From: Candidatus Sysuiplasma jiujiangense
Lineage (GTDB): Archaea > Thermoplasmatota > Thermoplasmata > Sysuiplasmatales > Sysuiplasmataceae
Length of the DNA: 64,000 nt
Assembly (NCBI GenBank): GCA_019721075.1
Contig: JAHEAD010000012.1
Location: 1 to 64,000 of the forward strand
Direction: 5' to 3'
Shown one piece after another: positions 8,517 to 15,201 of the stretch (position 1 is the stretch's first letter; each line of letters starts with the position of its first letter). The position numbers were made by a program, and so were the translations under genes. Below the pieces are notes generated by a model. It made no database searches, had not been told where the DNA came from, and worked only from the letters and a program-made list of their open reading frames with translations.

Positions 8517-9689
8517 CTATTCAATATCCCTGAGCACTTCCCTCGCTATGATTATTTTTCTTATCTCTGTAGTGCCTGCACCTATTTCAAGCAGTTTGGC
8601 ATCCCTCATGAATTTTTCAACCCTGAATTCCTTCATATAACCGTATCCGCCGAGAATCTGTATGGCATCAAGGGCGCTCTTTGTGGCCGCCTCGGCGGAA
8701 TACAATATGGCAGCAGCAGCTTCCTTGTTGCTCCTGCGATCCTTCTGCAATGCGCTCAGCGATTTGTATATCAGCAGTCTGCTGGATTCGATTCCAACAT
8801 ACATTTCTGCAATTTTCTCCTGTATCATCTCGAATTCCGAAATCGGTGTCCCGAACTGTTTTCTCCGCTTTGCATATTTCGCTGCAATCTCCAGCATTTC
8901 CTCCTGTATGCCAAGAGCAATAGAGGCGAGAACTGCCCGTTCGATGCTGAGCCCCGACATTACTATGTACGAGCCCTTATTCTCCTCTCCGACCAGATGA
9001 TCCGACGGAACATGACAGTTCTCAAAGAACAGTTCGCCGGTTGGAGACCCCCTCATCCCCATTTTATCGAATTTCTTTCCTCTCTTGAATCCTTCAGTCC
9101 CGCTGTCGATTACGAAAGCACTGATACCTCTGTCTCCCGCTTCTGGAGCAGTCTTGGCATATGCAAGGCAGACATCTGCGACAGGCGCATTTGTTATAAA
9201 AGTCTTGGAACCGCTGATAACATAATTTTCACCTTTCCTCCGCGCTACCGTCTTCATTGACAGCGAGTCAGAACCAGAATCCGGTTCAGTTAGTCCGAGG
9301 CAACCTATGATTTTGCCTGTTGCGAGTTTGGGAACATATGCGTCTATCAGCTGTTTGCTCCCGTTGCGGTATAGATTATCAAGACAGAGATTCGAGTGGG
9401 CACCGACTGAAAGTGCGAAAGCAGGTGAAACCCTTGAAATTTCTTCAAGGCATATTGCCTGAGAAATATAGTCGAGACCAGAACCGTCAAATTCAGTGGG
9501 CACGGTTATACCAAGCATTCCGAGTGAACCTAGCTGCCTGAAAAGATCCTCGGGAAAGTAATCGTCAGCATCCATTCTGTCGCAGACAGGTGCAAGTTCT
9601 GCGCGGGCGAACTTCCTGACAGTCTCCCTGACCATCTCATGTTCTTCATTGAGCTGAAAATTCATCTGTACCATCCGGTCTATGCACAT
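8517..9689 (-). CDS. acyl-CoA dehydrogenase (isovaleryl-CoA dehydrogenase-like)
   Basis: An FAD enzyme that oxidises an acyl-CoA to the enoyl-CoA. The 390-residue sequence has the complete family order: GCLGLTEPDSGSDSLSMKT, VISGSKTFITNAPVADV, RGSPTGELFFENCHVP, YAKRRKQFGTPISEF, QILGGYGYMKEF and EIGAGTTEIRKI. The catalytic Glu appears at residue 250 in SGLSIERAVLA, the isovaleryl/long-chain position, and the C-terminal position used by medium-chain enzymes is Gly. A TATA-like TATTTTTATC near 9698-9709 places the mRNA start close to ATG 9674 or 9665, so the true N-terminus is probably MVQMNFQL or MNFQL. It shares direction with the thiolase-like/DUF35 pair and may feed it. Confidence 0.93.
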   Translation of the reverse strand: MCIDRMVQMNFQLNEEHEMVRETVRKFARAELAPVCDRMDADDYFPEDLFRQLGSLGMLGITVPTEFDGSGLDYISQAICLEEISRVSPAFALSVGAHSNLCLDNLYRNGSKQLIDAYVPKLATGKIIGCLGLTEPDSGSDSLSMKTVARRKGENYVISGSKTFITNAPVADVCLAYAKTAPEAGDRGISAFVIDSGTEGFKRGKKFDKMGMRGSPTGELFFENCHVPSDHLVGEENKGSYIVMSGLSIERAVLASIALGIQEEMLEIAAKYAKRRKQFGTPISEFEMIQEKIAEMYVGIESSRLLIYKSLSALQKDRRSNKEAAAAILYSAEAATKSALDAIQILGGYGYMKEFRVEKFMRDAKLLEIGAGTTEIRKIIIAREVLRDIE

Positions 9690-9709
9690 CGGGATAAAAA
9701 TAGGTAAGT

Positions 9710-10190
9710 GAACACTCTTTTTGCGCGGAACTCCGGCATGCCTTATGCCGCCTTCCTCCTGGGCATCTCGTATGTACCTGCCTGCAAAACATTAATGATA
9801 CCTGCGGCAGCGCCGCTCCCGTGTCTCCGTTTCCTGAATTAGATGCTCTATCCGCCTGTCCCAGGGACACAATCACCTTCTGTTGCCGTCTGTAAGGCAT
9901 CCTGAAAGCATGATAGATGAATGGCTGCCGCTGAAGGTAAGTGCAACCAAACTGTCGACGGTATGGCAATTGCGCACAGTTCTTCAGTCAATGCAGAAAA
10001 TATCTTCTAATTGAACAGAAAAGAGGGCCATTTAGCTCTTGGAACGGACTTCTCATGAATGTCGCGCAATCGCAACTGCGTGCACCTGCTTTTCGACGGC
10101 ACATTTGCCTGGCGCCGACAGTGCGGTCCGGATTCCCATTTCGAATATGCGTTAACTATATTAAAACGCTTGAAGTAGCTTCACGGCGTA
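9710..10190. other. intergenic region, no supported gene
   Basis: About 480 bp between the divergent acyl-CoA dehydrogenase and the next plus-strand transcript. Open frames on either strand have no recognisable motif. The only structured signal is an AT-rich CTATATTAAAAC at 10157-10168, a good archaeal TATA box about 30 bp before a small ORF starting at 10191. Confidence 0.5.
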
Positions 10191-10304
10191 ATGAGGCGAC
10201 AGAAAATACGCTGCCTTCAGTTTTACACCCCGGCGCTTACGGAGTGTGAGAAGCAATTGATAGAGAGATCAGTCTCCGAGGGGTGGTGTGACGGCAAGAT
10301 TTGA
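10191..10304 (+). CDS. possible 37-aa leaderless ORF overlapping the next gene start
   Basis: ATG 10191 sits about 30 bp after the TATA box at 10157-10168, where a leaderless mRNA would start. The frame encodes 37 residues (MRRQKIRCLQFYTPALTE...) and stops at 10304, 17 bp inside the membrane-protein gene that starts at GTG 10288. The ribosome-binding site for that gene (GAGGGG, 10279-10284) lies inside this ORF, so translational coupling is possible. No homology is recognised, and chance cannot be excluded. Confidence 0.3.
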   Translation: MRRQKIRCLQFYTPALTECEKQLIERSVSEGWCDGKI

Positions 10305-11094
10305 GAAATACGGAGATGCTGATTACGGTCCCGTTCTGGTTGGCCTTACGATTGCGGCTGTTTTGCTGTTTTCATACTGGTATGCAACTGAATTTATAGG
10401 CTACAGCGGTGCGGGAAATGCAGACCTGCCATCGGTAATTTCAGCAGTCGTTGCATTGCTTTTCTGGATTTCCGTTTCACTGATTACCTTCCGGTACCTG
10501 TTCAACAACGTCCTGAGACGATTTGTTGCAATAGTCAGGGTTAAGAGATGGGCATTGTTCCTCTTCCCGGGTTACCTGATCATTCATCTCCTGATCTATG
10601 GGCTTGTTGTCGAAAACATACTTGTTCTGACATTTGGTTCTCCAGGTTTTTCAAACAGCAGCTTGGGCGGTTTCATTGTCCTCGGTAATGCATTTTTCCC
10701 CCATACACTCGCCAATGCGTTGCTGCAGATCGCTCTGAATCCGAGTCTTGCTGTGTACATACCGCCCTACTTCGGGCTGGACTGGGGTCCGTTTTCATTT
10801 TATTCTGCCATCGTGATAGGGATGCTGGTAACAGTGCACATCGAAAGACTGGGCAGATTGAGACAGCCGCTTAGGAGGGTTGGCGGTTCTGTAGTTTATC
10901 CTGCAGCAGGTGTTGTCGGCGGAGCCTCCTGCTGCATATCGCTGCCTGTGCTTCTTCTTACACTGAGCCCGCTTTCCTCTGCCACATTGCTTGTTCCGAT
11001 GTGGGTTGCGCTTGCTTACGCACTTTACTTCGTACTTCCAATATCTGTTATTGCACTTCTTTTCAGTGGACTCCGTCATCTGGGAAGAAGATAG
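10288..11094 (+). CDS. polytopic membrane protein with an intramembrane Cys-Cys motif
   Basis: A 268-residue protein of unknown function with about six hydrophobic segments. The first starts near residue 13 (GPVLVGLTIAAVLLFSY). A long extracytoplasmic loop lies around GFSNSSLGGFIVLG, and the last two helices flank GVVGGASCCISLP and LYFVLPISVIALLF. The adjacent Cys pair at the start of a helix, next to Gly and Pro, could bind metal or form a disulfide. The start is GTG 10288 after GAGGGG. It opens the respiratory supercluster and precedes another membrane protein and tatC, so a role in oxidase assembly or copper/heme handling is a reasonable guess only. Confidence 0.75.
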   Translation: MTARFEKYGDADYGPVLVGLTIAAVLLFSYWYATEFIGYSGAGNADLPSVISAVVALLFWISVSLITFRYLFNNVLRRFVAIVRVKRWALFLFPGYLIIHLLIYGLVVENILVLTFGSPGFSNSSLGGFIVLGNAFFPHTLANALLQIALNPSLAVYIPPYFGLDWGPFSFYSAIVIGMLVTVHIERLGRLRQPLRRVGGSVVYPAAGVVGGASCCISLPVLLLTLSPLSSATLLVPMWVALAYALYFVLPISVIALLFSGLRHLGRR

Positions 11095-11135
11095 AAGACA
11101 ATGCAGCCGACGAATGACAGTCCGCGAAGAATCCG

Positions 11136-11735
11136 ATGTGTGAACCGGACATGTATCTGGAGGAAAGAAGACCTACGAAATATGCTGCGAGAATAATTTC
11201 TGCCGTGTTACTGACAGTAGCATCTGTCAATCCGGAAACCGAAGCAATCGAGGGAACAAACGCGGTTGTTTTCATGTTTTCTCATTATGCACTGTTTGTT
11301 GCGGGTTTCCTGATTTCATTTCGAATTTTCAGAACAGTCAGGCATGCACTCATTGCAGGCATATTTCTCGCCGCAATCTGGCATCTTCCATTCCCCTTTG
11401 CACTTTCAGGAGCTTCGGATGAATACAGGATCATCGAGGAAATCACCATGTTTGCTGCCGGATTTCTTGTTGGTTCTTCGGTCGAACAACTTACATCCCT
11501 GTCAAAATCGGTGCTCTTTGCATTATGGATCGTAGGAGACAGCGCACTTTCAGTGATATTCATATTATTCCCGGAAATCTATTCGAGCAAAGACATCTCC
11601 ATTTCCCCGTTCCCGGCAGACCAGTTTATCATACTCGGCGTTCTGATGATATTTTTCATGAATTCAATTATCGCTATTGCCGTTTATGTGTACGTAAGGC
11701 AGTTTGGCAATTTGCTGCCCGATTTGGATGAATAA
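11136..11735 (+). CDS. polytopic membrane protein (possibly DUF1404-like)
   Basis: A 199-residue membrane protein with about six predicted helices. It has conserved-looking polar residues inside hydrophobic stretches (MFSHYALFVAGFLISF, IAGIFLAAIWHLPFPF) and an acidic cluster before a helix (RIIEEITMFAAGFLVG). The His residues within helices resemble small archaeal membrane families such as DUF1404 that are seen near terminal oxidases, but this assignment is from memory of the pattern and is uncertain. It starts 41 bp after the preceding membrane protein and lies in the same direction. Confidence 0.65.
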   Translation: MCEPDMYLEERRPTKYAARIISAVLLTVASVNPETEAIEGTNAVVFMFSHYALFVAGFLISFRIFRTVRHALIAGIFLAAIWHLPFPFALSGASDEYRIIEEITMFAAGFLVGSSVEQLTSLSKSVLFALWIVGDSALSVIFILFPEIYSSKDISISPFPADQFIILGVLMIFFMNSIIAIAVYVYVRQFGNLLPDLDE

Positions 11736-11784
11736 TTACTTTCGAAACTGGCCTGCAGATGCCTGTGTTTAGCCTGAAACAGAT

Positions 11785-11797
11785 ACATTTATAGTTT
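11785..11797 (+). promoter_or_regulatory. TATA box of tatC (leaderless promoter)
   Basis: ACATTTATAGTTT at 11785-11797 is centred about 30 bp before ATG 11821. No ribosome-binding site lies between them. This is the arrangement expected for a leaderless archaeal mRNA and supports ATG 11821 as the start. Confidence 0.6.
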
Positions 11798-11820
11798 GCA
11801 GAGTTGCTCTCATCGCACAA

Positions 11821-12708
11821 ATGAATGAAGGCACTCCGGGAAACTCATTGATTAATGCGACACCTCTGCTCGATCATCTGCAGGATCTTGCAAAGAGGAT
11901 GAGACGCATAATCTTCACAATTCTTCTCTTCACCGCATTTTTCCTTTTCTTTGGCCCTTCAAGCATAGCAATAAAACCATTTGCTTTCGACATTCCCTTC
12001 CTGGGCAATTTCACAATAAGGAGATTGCCTGTAATCGTGCCCAGCTTCATAAATAGCTTTTCGACTGTGATGATCAGGTATTTCATTTATCACGAAATAC
12101 CAAAAGGAATGGTGGTGCTGAATGTCAACGTCTTTGATCCGATTCTTTCATCCATGCAGGTTTCGCTCCTTTTCAGCGTAATCGTTTCCATGCCTGTCAT
12201 TCTCATAGAACTTTGGAAATTTGTGTCACCCGCTCTTTACCAGAGCGAAAAGACGCACATCAAGTGGACTATTATTCCGGCGATACTGCTGTTTCTCGCC
12301 GGCGCATCTTTTGCTTATTTTGTAGTAATACCCGTTCTCCTTCTGGTTGTCAAACTGTATATTGTTTCCCTTGGCATACAGGAAACATTGAGTTTCAAAT
12401 CGGTAATCACAATAATTGTCGGATTCCTGTTTGCATTCGGGCTTTCGTTTGAATTGCCGGTGATAATGGTGACGCTGACAAAGTTTGGGTTTGTTGGGTC
12501 AAAATTCTGGCTTGAGAATTGGAGGATGGGCGTACTCGGCTCATTCATAATTGCTCTCATCATATCACCCGGCGTAACAGGCGGTCTGATTGAAACGATA
12601 ATCGGGCTTACACTTTCCGGACTGTACATTGCCGGTGCGCTGGTTGCCAGGAAGGTTGAAAACGCATCGGCTGAAAAGAAACAGTTCTTTTTTGATTCAC
12701 GTTCCTGA
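11821..12708 (+). CDS. tatC: Sec-independent protein translocase subunit TatC
   Basis: The integral membrane receptor of the twin-arginine translocase. The 295-residue protein has the N-terminal LLDHLQDLAKRMRRIIFTIL segment and six helices. The diagnostic part is VSMPVILIELWKFVSPALY with the following SEKTH basic/acidic loop. FAFGLSFELPVIMV and a final helical pair ending in ALVARKVENA follow. A longer than usual extracytoplasmic loop lies between helices 1 and 2 (about residues 55-110). The Rieske protein encoded at 17450 has an SRRKFIKG Tat motif and is a likely client. tatA lies downstream in the opposite direction. Confidence 0.93.
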   Translation: MNEGTPGNSLINATPLLDHLQDLAKRMRRIIFTILLFTAFFLFFGPSSIAIKPFAFDIPFLGNFTIRRLPVIVPSFINSFSTVMIRYFIYHEIPKGMVVLNVNVFDPILSSMQVSLLFSVIVSMPVILIELWKFVSPALYQSEKTHIKWTIIPAILLFLAGASFAYFVVIPVLLLVVKLYIVSLGIQETLSFKSVITIIVGFLFAFGLSFELPVIMVTLTKFGFVGSKFWLENWRMGVLGSFIIALIISPGVTGGLIETIIGLTLSGLYIAGALVARKVENASAEKKQFFFDSRS

Positions 12709-12905
12709 ATAGACACAAATTGAAATCAATTCATTCAATTCATTGCATGGGATAGAGGAACGTGCTTAAGAGCCGATCCGATTCATTTATGTCCAGTTGA
12801 CTTCAATAATCGAAAACCTCAATGCAAAGTCCAAAAGGAGAATACATAAACTGGAACATGAAGAGTCTGCCGGATCTTCAGCAGCTTTTTAAACAGGTGA
12901 TAATT

Positions 12906-13106
12906 TTATTTAGTTTCCTTTTGAGTCTGGACTTCCTTTTCAAGCTCCTTCTGGATTTCCATCTGGCCACGTTTGAACTCGCCTGTGGCCTTGCCAATAG
13001 ACCTGAACAGTTCAGGTATCTTGTTTGCACCCCCAAAAAGGATCAATGCAACCACTATGATTATTGCCCAGTCCCAGACATTTCCTATCAATTGCTTCAC
13101 CGACAC
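12906..13106 (-). CDS. tatA: TatA/TatE family translocase pore subunit
   Basis: A 66-residue protein with the TatA plan: a short N-terminus, one transmembrane helix (AIIIVVALILFGGANKIPEL), the FG-turn and an amphipathic helix (FRSIGKATGEFKRG), then a charged tail. It forms the pore recruited by TatC. The start is GTG 13106, with TATA-like TCTATAAAC about 30 bp upstream on the minus strand. It converges on tatC with about 200 bp between the stops, so the two are transcribed separately. One TatA-type protein may serve both TatA and TatB roles, as is common in archaea. Confidence 0.93.
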   Translation of the reverse strand: MSVKQLIGNVWDWAIIIVVALILFGGANKIPELFRSIGKATGEFKRGQMEIQKELEKEVQTQKETK

Positions 13107-13460
13107 TTCAGGCTATGACCTTCTCAATGAAAGCACCTGTTTATAGACATTTCGCATTTCAATCCATTTCCTGTTCCTGTTTACTCTGCTTCATGATGAA
13201 TTACCGGAGTCATTTTCGCATCGTCAACGACCCGGTAGAAGCAACGATAAAAATCAGGAAACAGTTATTTCGGCTAGCAGGACACTTCATAAGGGAAGAG
13301 ATTGTGCTTCGCGTTTTGGTTTTCGGGTTGCCCTTCCGTAATTCTTATGACGACACTGGGAGTGGAGAGGAATTGAGATTTGCAATATTTTGAAAAGACA
13401 GCCCGATTTGGCGATGCTGCCGTATACGGATCATTTTTCAATTTTTCAATATGTCTAAAA
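13107..13460. other. intergenic region between tatA and the cupredoxin gene
   Basis: About 350 bp with divergent promoters at both ends (TCTATAAAC for tatA near 13140; TGTATATAGTAAA for the cupredoxin gene). No open frame with recognisable features is present between them. Confidence 0.5.
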
Positions 13461-13461
13461 A

Positions 13462-13494
13462 TGTATATAGTAAATGAGAAAATTAGGAGGCGGT
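13462..13494 (+). promoter_or_regulatory. promoter and strong ribosome-binding site of the cupredoxin gene
   Basis: TGTATATAGTAAA at 13462-13474 is a good TATA box, followed by AGGAGGCGGT at 13485-13494, eight bases before ATG 13499. It is the strongest Shine-Dalgarno sequence in the window. It suggests the blue copper protein is made in large amounts. Confidence 0.6.
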
Positions 13495-13498
13495 AAAA

Positions 13499-14830
13499 AT
13501 GCCGAAATCTCAGGAGAAGGGAGTAAAGGTAACCCGCCGGGACATTTATGAAGTAAGGCTAGGTGACAGAGATCCCATTCAGCTTTCAGAAGATGAAGCC
13601 GGCGAACTGTACAGGCAGTTGCATTCCACATTCTCTGCCGGAGAAACAGCAGGGACGGCTCTACCGCAGGATGAAGCCCTTGAAGTGTCAGGATCTGAAA
13701 CTGCGGCAGCTGCCGCGGCAGTTTCCTCCGCGGAGGGAGACGAAAGTGCCCGGATCAAAAAGCCAAAGATGATTAATCCCGCGAAAAGGCACAGGCAGAC
13801 CGTTCTGATGGCCGGCATCGTTATTATCGTTCTGGGACTGGCATTTGCTTCATACGATTTCGCAACCCTCCATCCGTCAAAACCGGGACAAAAACTGCCA
13901 CCGCCCAGCCCTTACGTTCACCTTTACGTCCAGGCAGGCGTCGGCGGAGGTTTGAATTTTAACGGAACATCACCGGGTCCGACACTCAAAGCACCGCTCA
14001 ATGATTGGGTGTGGCTCACATTTTCTGTCGCCAGCGATGCTGGCGTCCAGCACTCATGGGTACTGGTCCAGTCCAACGTTGCAAAGGTCAGTGCGCCGGA
14101 TTATACACCTGTATTCGCGAATGCATCAACACCAAATCCGACTGCCGGAAGTCCGATTGGAGCCACTGTGAATGTTGTCTTCAAGGCAACAACGGCCGGT
14201 GACTATATGTATATCTGCGAAGTGCCCGGGCACTTCGAGGCAGGGATGTACGGCTCATTCATAGTGGGAAATTCGACCAATGTTACTAAATCCTCCCTGA
14301 CCAAGAGCTTTTCAATTGTTGCAGGATCCGGAGGGACTCACACCTTCAACGGAACTGTTCCCGGTCCGTCCATGACAGTGACAAATGGCACAAAGGTGAG
14401 CATTGCATTTACCGTATCCAACAAGTCCACAGCTAACCATTCATGGATTCTGGTTCCCGGAAACGTTACAAATTCGACAACGCTGAACTATACACCTGTT
14501 TTCACCAATGCCTCATCGCCAAATCCGACAACCGGAACGGCCCCAAATGAGACAGTCTGGATTAACTTTACTGCCAATCGCACTGGTGATTATAAGTACA
14601 TATCAGAGGTGAACAGTGATTACAAAGACGGCATGTGGGGCTGGTTCAACGTTACTGCAAGCAATTCATCGGCCGCCGTTTCAGCATACCATACGCCTCT
14701 TCAGAAATTTTCATCCGGGCAGAGTAATCGGGACTTCGGGAAAGCCACAGATTACGCTATGCCGTCAGAGATGAACTACATGCGGGCAGTCGATTTCAGG
14801 ACGGCCACATCGGCATCCCGCTCACCGTAG
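13499..14830 (+). CDS. membrane-anchored sulfocyanin-like protein with two cupredoxin domains
   Basis: A blue copper electron carrier outside the membrane. The 443-residue protein starts with a cytosolic acidic region (residues 1-95). One membrane anchor (about 102-122) and two tandem cupredoxin domains follow. Domain 1 has all type-1 copper ligands: H185 in QHSWVLV, C240-H245-M250 in ICEVPGHFEAGM. Domain 2 repeats the fold (HSWILVPGN with H314), but the Cys is S369 and the second His is D374 (ISEVNSDYKDGM), so it cannot hold type-1 copper. Many Asn-x-Ser/Thr sites suggest surface N-glycosylation. It lies between Tat genes and the Rieske/cytochrome b genes and probably carries electrons between them and the oxidase. 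Confidence 0.9.
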   Translation: MPKSQEKGVKVTRRDIYEVRLGDRDPIQLSEDEAGELYRQLHSTFSAGETAGTALPQDEALEVSGSETAAAAAAVSSAEGDESARIKKPKMINPAKRHRQTVLMAGIVIIVLGLAFASYDFATLHPSKPGQKLPPPSPYVHLYVQAGVGGGLNFNGTSPGPTLKAPLNDWVWLTFSVASDAGVQHSWVLVQSNVAKVSAPDYTPVFANASTPNPTAGSPIGATVNVVFKATTAGDYMYICEVPGHFEAGMYGSFIVGNSTNVTKSSLTKSFSIVAGSGGTHTFNGTVPGPSMTVTNGTKVSIAFTVSNKSTANHSWILVPGNVTNSTTLNYTPVFTNASSPNPTTGTAPNETVWINFTANRTGDYKYISEVNSDYKDGMWGWFNVTASNSSAAVSAYHTPLQKFSSGQSNRDFGKATDYAMPSEMNYMRAVDFRTATSASRSP

Positions 14831-14925
14831 TTTGGAACGGAGCCGGGGAAGCAGGGATGCGATTATGGGCCGGCAAAACAATTACACCCGCATTTTCCGG
14901 AAGCACGCCATTTGAAGCAAATTCC

Positions 14926-15087
14926 TTATTTCAGTATCATAGAATAGATTCCGAGTTCTGCAAGAAGCACAGAAGCAAATGTTGTCATCAGATTACCGCC
15001 GGCAATAGATACGATTGTTCCAATAACACCTACAGAAGCCATCACATAGCCGGATGATTTTTGCTTTTTATCCATGGCCTGGTCCAT
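14926..15087 (-). CDS. 53-aa small membrane protein
   Basis: The minus strand encodes 53 residues from ATG 15087 to TAA at 14926. A Lys-rich start (MDQAMDKKQKSSGY) is followed by two short hydrophobic stretches, VMASVGVIGTIVSIAGG and LMTTFASVLLAELGIYSM, so it is a small double-spanning or hairpin membrane protein. A TATA-like ACTATAATTA about 28 bp upstream (15110-15119) fits a leaderless mRNA. No family is recognised. It lies in the respiratory cluster, divergent from the 4Fe-4S membrane protein gene, and could be an accessory subunit. Confidence 0.6.
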   Translation of the reverse strand: MDQAMDKKQKSSGYVMASVGVIGTIVSIAGGNLMTTFASVLLAELGIYSMILK

Positions 15088-15101
15088 CCGGACAATATCT
15101 A

Positions 15102-15113
15102 AATTACGTAATT
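15102..15113. promoter_or_regulatory. 12-bp palindrome in the divergent promoter region
   Basis: AATTACGTAATT is a perfect palindrome. It lies between the TATA box and the start of the 53-aa gene and about 90 bp before the divergent 15202 gene, and could be an operator. AT-rich palindromes also arise by chance. Confidence 0.3.
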
Positions 15114-15201
15114 ATAGTTTAGCAGTGATTTCAGTTTTGCAATTGCCGAATATCTGGTATAAATCGCCAAACTTATCTAATAACAGCTGCTCAGATATTG
15201 C

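Noticed and set aside
8301-9260. Long plus-strand frame (319 codons) opposite the acyl-CoA dehydrogenase and thiolase-like genes
   Set aside because: It is antisense to two genes with complete domain sets, and its translation has no motifs or coherent hydrophobic pattern.
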